From contig NZ_CP127173.1 in the NCBI RefSeq assembly GCF_030264295.1, positions 9,927,501-9,991,500 of the forward strand: 64,000 nucleotides of DNA. The letters run 5' to 3'. Made by a program: the position numbers and the translations under genes. Source of the DNA: Amycolatopsis nalaikhensis. Its GTDB lineage: Bacteria > Actinomycetota > Actinomycetes > Mycobacteriales > Pseudonocardiaceae. Numbering within the stretch: position 1 is the stretch's first letter; the number at the start of each line of letters is the position of its first letter. The notes below the pieces were generated by a model. The model searched no databases. It was not told where the DNA came from and was given only the letters and a program-made list of their open reading frames with translations. Of the stretch, positions 62,170 through 64,000 are shown in pieces.

Positions 62170-62672
62170 ACGAAACCCCGCTCGGTCCACGGCTGGCGCA
62201 GGCCGCGCAGGACGTGCGCGGTGTCCAGGGCCGCGACCGTCGCCTCGTAGCCCTTGTCCTCCTTCGCGCCCGGACGGCCCGAACGGTCGACCGCCTGCTC
62301 GTGCGTGTCGCACGTCAGCACGCCGTTGCCGACCGGGGTGCTCTCGTCCAGGGCCACCCGGGTCAGGCCCGCCGTCACCGCGTCGCACACGTACTCGAAG
62401 TGCGGGGTGCCGCCGCGGATGACCACGCCCAGCGCCACCACCGCGTCGTGGTTGCGGGCCAGTGCCTGGGCCACCACCGGGAGCTCGATCGCGCCCGCGA
62501 CGTGGACCACCGTCGGCTCCTCCTCCAGCTCCGCCTCGCGCGCCGCGACCAGGGCGCGCTCCAGCAGGACGTCGGTGATGTCCGCGTTCCACTTGGTGGC
62601 GACGATGCCGAGCTTCAGGGACTTGCAGTCGGAGAGGTCCAGCTGGACGTCGGGACGGCCTTCGCCGCTCAC
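62166..62672 (-). CDS. ribH: 6,7-dimethyl-8-ribityllumazine synthase
   Basis: Condenses ribitylaminouracil with dihydroxybutanone phosphate, the penultimate step of riboflavin synthesis. The 168 residues show LGIVATKWNADITDVLLERA, HVAGAIELPVVAQALA, VVALGVVIRGGTPHFEYVCD (with the active-site His) and TPVGNGVLTCDTHEQAVDRS. GTG 62672 overlaps the ribBA stop by 4 bases. Confidence 0.97.
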   Translation of the reverse strand: MSGEGRPDVQLDLSDCKSLKLGIVATKWNADITDVLLERALVAAREAELEEEPTVVHVAGAIELPVVAQALARNHDAVVALGVVIRGGTPHFEYVCDAVTAGLTRVALDESTPVGNGVLTCDTHEQAVDRSGRPGAKEDKGYEATVAALDTAHVLRGLRQPWTERGFV

Positions 62673-63997
62673 AGAATGCCTCCGTCGGGGTGGTCGGTGC
62701 CCGCGCCGACCTGGTCGTAGTGCTCCAGCTGGGCGAGGTCGTGGCCCATCCGGTCGCGCTTGGTCCGCAGGTAGCGCAGGTTCTCCGGGTTCGGCGAGAT
62801 CGGCAGCGGCACGCGCCCGGTGACGCGCAGGCCGTAGCCCTCGAGGCCGATCCGCTTGGCCGGGTTGTTCGACAGCAGCCGCATGGTGCGGACGCCGAGG
62901 TCGCACAGGATCTGCGCGCCCGTGCCGTAGTCGCGGGCGTCGGCCGGGACGCCGAGGGCGAGGTTGGCGTCCACCGTGTCGGCGCCGTCGTCCTGCAGCT
63001 GGTAGGCCTGCAGCTTGTGCAGCAGGCCTATGCCACGGCCCTCGTGGCCGCGGATGTAGAGCACGACGCCGCGGCCCTCGGCGGCCACCGCTTCCAGCGC
63101 GGCTTCCAGCTGCGGGCCGCAGTCGCAGCGCAGCGAACCGAAGACGTCGCCGGTCAGGCACTCGGAGTGGACGCGCACCAGGATGTCCTGGCCGTCGCCG
63201 ATTTCGCCGTACACGAACGCGACGTGCTCGATGCCGTCCAGCAGCGAGTCGTAGCCCACCGCGCGGAACGTGCCCGCGGCCAGCGGGATGCGTGCCTCGG
63301 CGACGCGCTCGACCTGCTTCTCGGTGCGGCGGCGGTAGGCGATCAGGTCGGCGATGGTGATGATCGCCAGGTCGTGGTCGGCCGCGAACACCTCCAGCTC
63401 GTCGCGGCGGGCCATGTCGCCTTCGTCCTTCTGCGACACGATCTCGCACAGCACGCCCGCGGGCGCGAGCCCGGCCATCCGGGCCAGATCGACCGACGCC
63501 TCGGTGTGCCCGGGACGGCGCAGCACGCCGCCCCCCTTCGCCCGCAACGGCACGACGTGCCCGGGGCGGCGGAAGTCCTTCGCCGTGGACGCGGGGTCGG
63601 CCAGCAGCCGGATCGTGTGCGCGCGGTCGGCGGCCGAGATGCCGGTGCTGATGCCCTCGGCGGCGTCGACCGTGACGCTGTACGCGGTGCCCCGCGCGTC
63701 CTGGTTCGTGTGGTACATCGGCGGCAGGTCCAGCCGGTCCGCCTCGGCCTCGGTCAGCGCCACGCAGACGTAGCCCGAGGTGTAGCGGACCATGAAGGCC
63801 AGCAGCTCCGGCGTCGCCTTCTCGGCGGCGAAGATGAGGTCGCCTTCGTTCTCGCGGTCCTCGTCGTCCACCACGACGACCGGGCGGCCCGCCGCGATGT
63901 CCGCGATCGCCCGCTCGATGGCGTCGGCATCGAACACCGCCCCGGTGCCGCAGGGCGTCCAGCCCGCCTCGGGCTCCGCCGCACTCGTCTCGCTCAT
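62669..63997 (-). CDS. ribBA: RibBA, DHBP synthase / GTP cyclohydrolase II
   Basis: Bifunctional enzyme supplying both branches of riboflavin synthesis. Residues about 20-215: DHBP synthase (VVVVDDEDRENEGDLIFAAE, YTSGYVCVALT, GHVVPLRAKGGGVLRRPGHT). Residues about 220-420: GTP cyclohydrolase II with zinc ligands in RVHSECLTGDVFGSLRCDCG and the catalytic loop YIRGHEGRGIGLLHKL. The 442-residue product is complete; ATG 63997 is 4 bases from the right edge. It is translationally coupled to ribH and the membrane protein gene. Confidence 0.97.
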   Translation of the reverse strand: MSETSAAEPEAGWTPCGTGAVFDADAIERAIADIAAGRPVVVVDDEDRENEGDLIFAAEKATPELLAFMVRYTSGYVCVALTEAEADRLDLPPMYHTNQDARGTAYSVTVDAAEGISTGISAADRAHTIRLLADPASTAKDFRRPGHVVPLRAKGGGVLRRPGHTEASVDLARMAGLAPAGVLCEIVSQKDEGDMARRDELEVFAADHDLAIITIADLIAYRRRTEKQVERVAEARIPLAAGTFRAVGYDSLLDGIEHVAFVYGEIGDGQDILVRVHSECLTGDVFGSLRCDCGPQLEAALEAVAAEGRGVVLYIRGHEGRGIGLLHKLQAYQLQDDGADTVDANLALGVPADARDYGTGAQILCDLGVRTMRLLSNNPAKRIGLEGYGLRVTGRVPLPISPNPENLRYLRTKRDRMGHDLAQLEHYDQVGAGTDHPDGGIL

Positions 63998-64000
63998 GAC

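Overview
The window is high-GC actinobacterial DNA, most likely from Pseudonocardiaceae and probably Amycolatopsis. Signs are the heavy GC3 bias, frequent GTG starts, many promoters placed for leaderless transcripts, RbpA, WhiA, OpcA and an F420-type enzyme set. Gene order follows, from memory, the Mycobacterium tuberculosis block Rv1462 down to Rv1415: suf, mptB, ABC pair, ctaA, qor, ctaB, tkt-tal-zwf-opcA-pgl, secG-tpiA-pgk-gap, whiA-yvcK-rapZ-uvrC, ribBA-ribH. The genus call also rests on recollection that such intergenic palindromes are common in Amycolatopsis.

Layout. 1-3.25 kb: sufR-sufB-sufD, Fe-S cluster assembly, leftward, cut by the left edge, with a SufR-type operator. 3.3-8.9 kb: mptB mannosyltransferase, an ABC exporter pair, heme A synthase ctaA and an acyl-CoA desaturase. 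8.9-11.9 kb: a small accessory patch (secreted peptide, orphan protein, small membrane protein, ATP-grasp enzyme). 12-17.6 kb: quinone oxidoreductase, FKBP lipoprotein, HelD-like helicase, an exported protein and ctaB. 17.9-26 kb: the tightly coupled pentose-phosphate operon tkt-tal-pgi-zwf-opcA-pgl. 26.1-31.8 kb: regulatory/resistance island (TetR with FAD monooxygenase, methyltransferase, LuxR regulator, orphan histidine kinase). 32-35.8 kb: rbpA, secG and the glycolytic genes gap-pgk-tpiA. 36-54.9 kb: accessory segment with a winged-helix protein, LysE exporter, ArsR plus luciferase-like oxidoreductase, a three-gene SMC/MukBEF-like ATPase operon without a recognisable nuclease, a PPOX protein, an oxygen-dependent HemF, a large secreted sugar dehydrogenase fused to a PEBP-like domain, a TetR/fatty-acid-hydroxylase pair and gpgS. 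55-64 kb: core genes again (whiA, yvcK, rapZ, uvrC), a secreted trypsin-like protease, exonuclease III and the riboflavin genes.

Two global observations stand out. Three genes (sufB, tkt, the LuxR regulator) each carry one extra base whose removal restores a full-length family member; in sufB and tkt the extra T lies in the same octamer, so residual assembly error is the simplest reading. Four unrelated families of intergenic palindromes occur in this single window; three are present at two separate loci and one as a five-unit cluster. The strongest candidate for an under-described system is the SMC-like operon at 39.6-46.3 kb.
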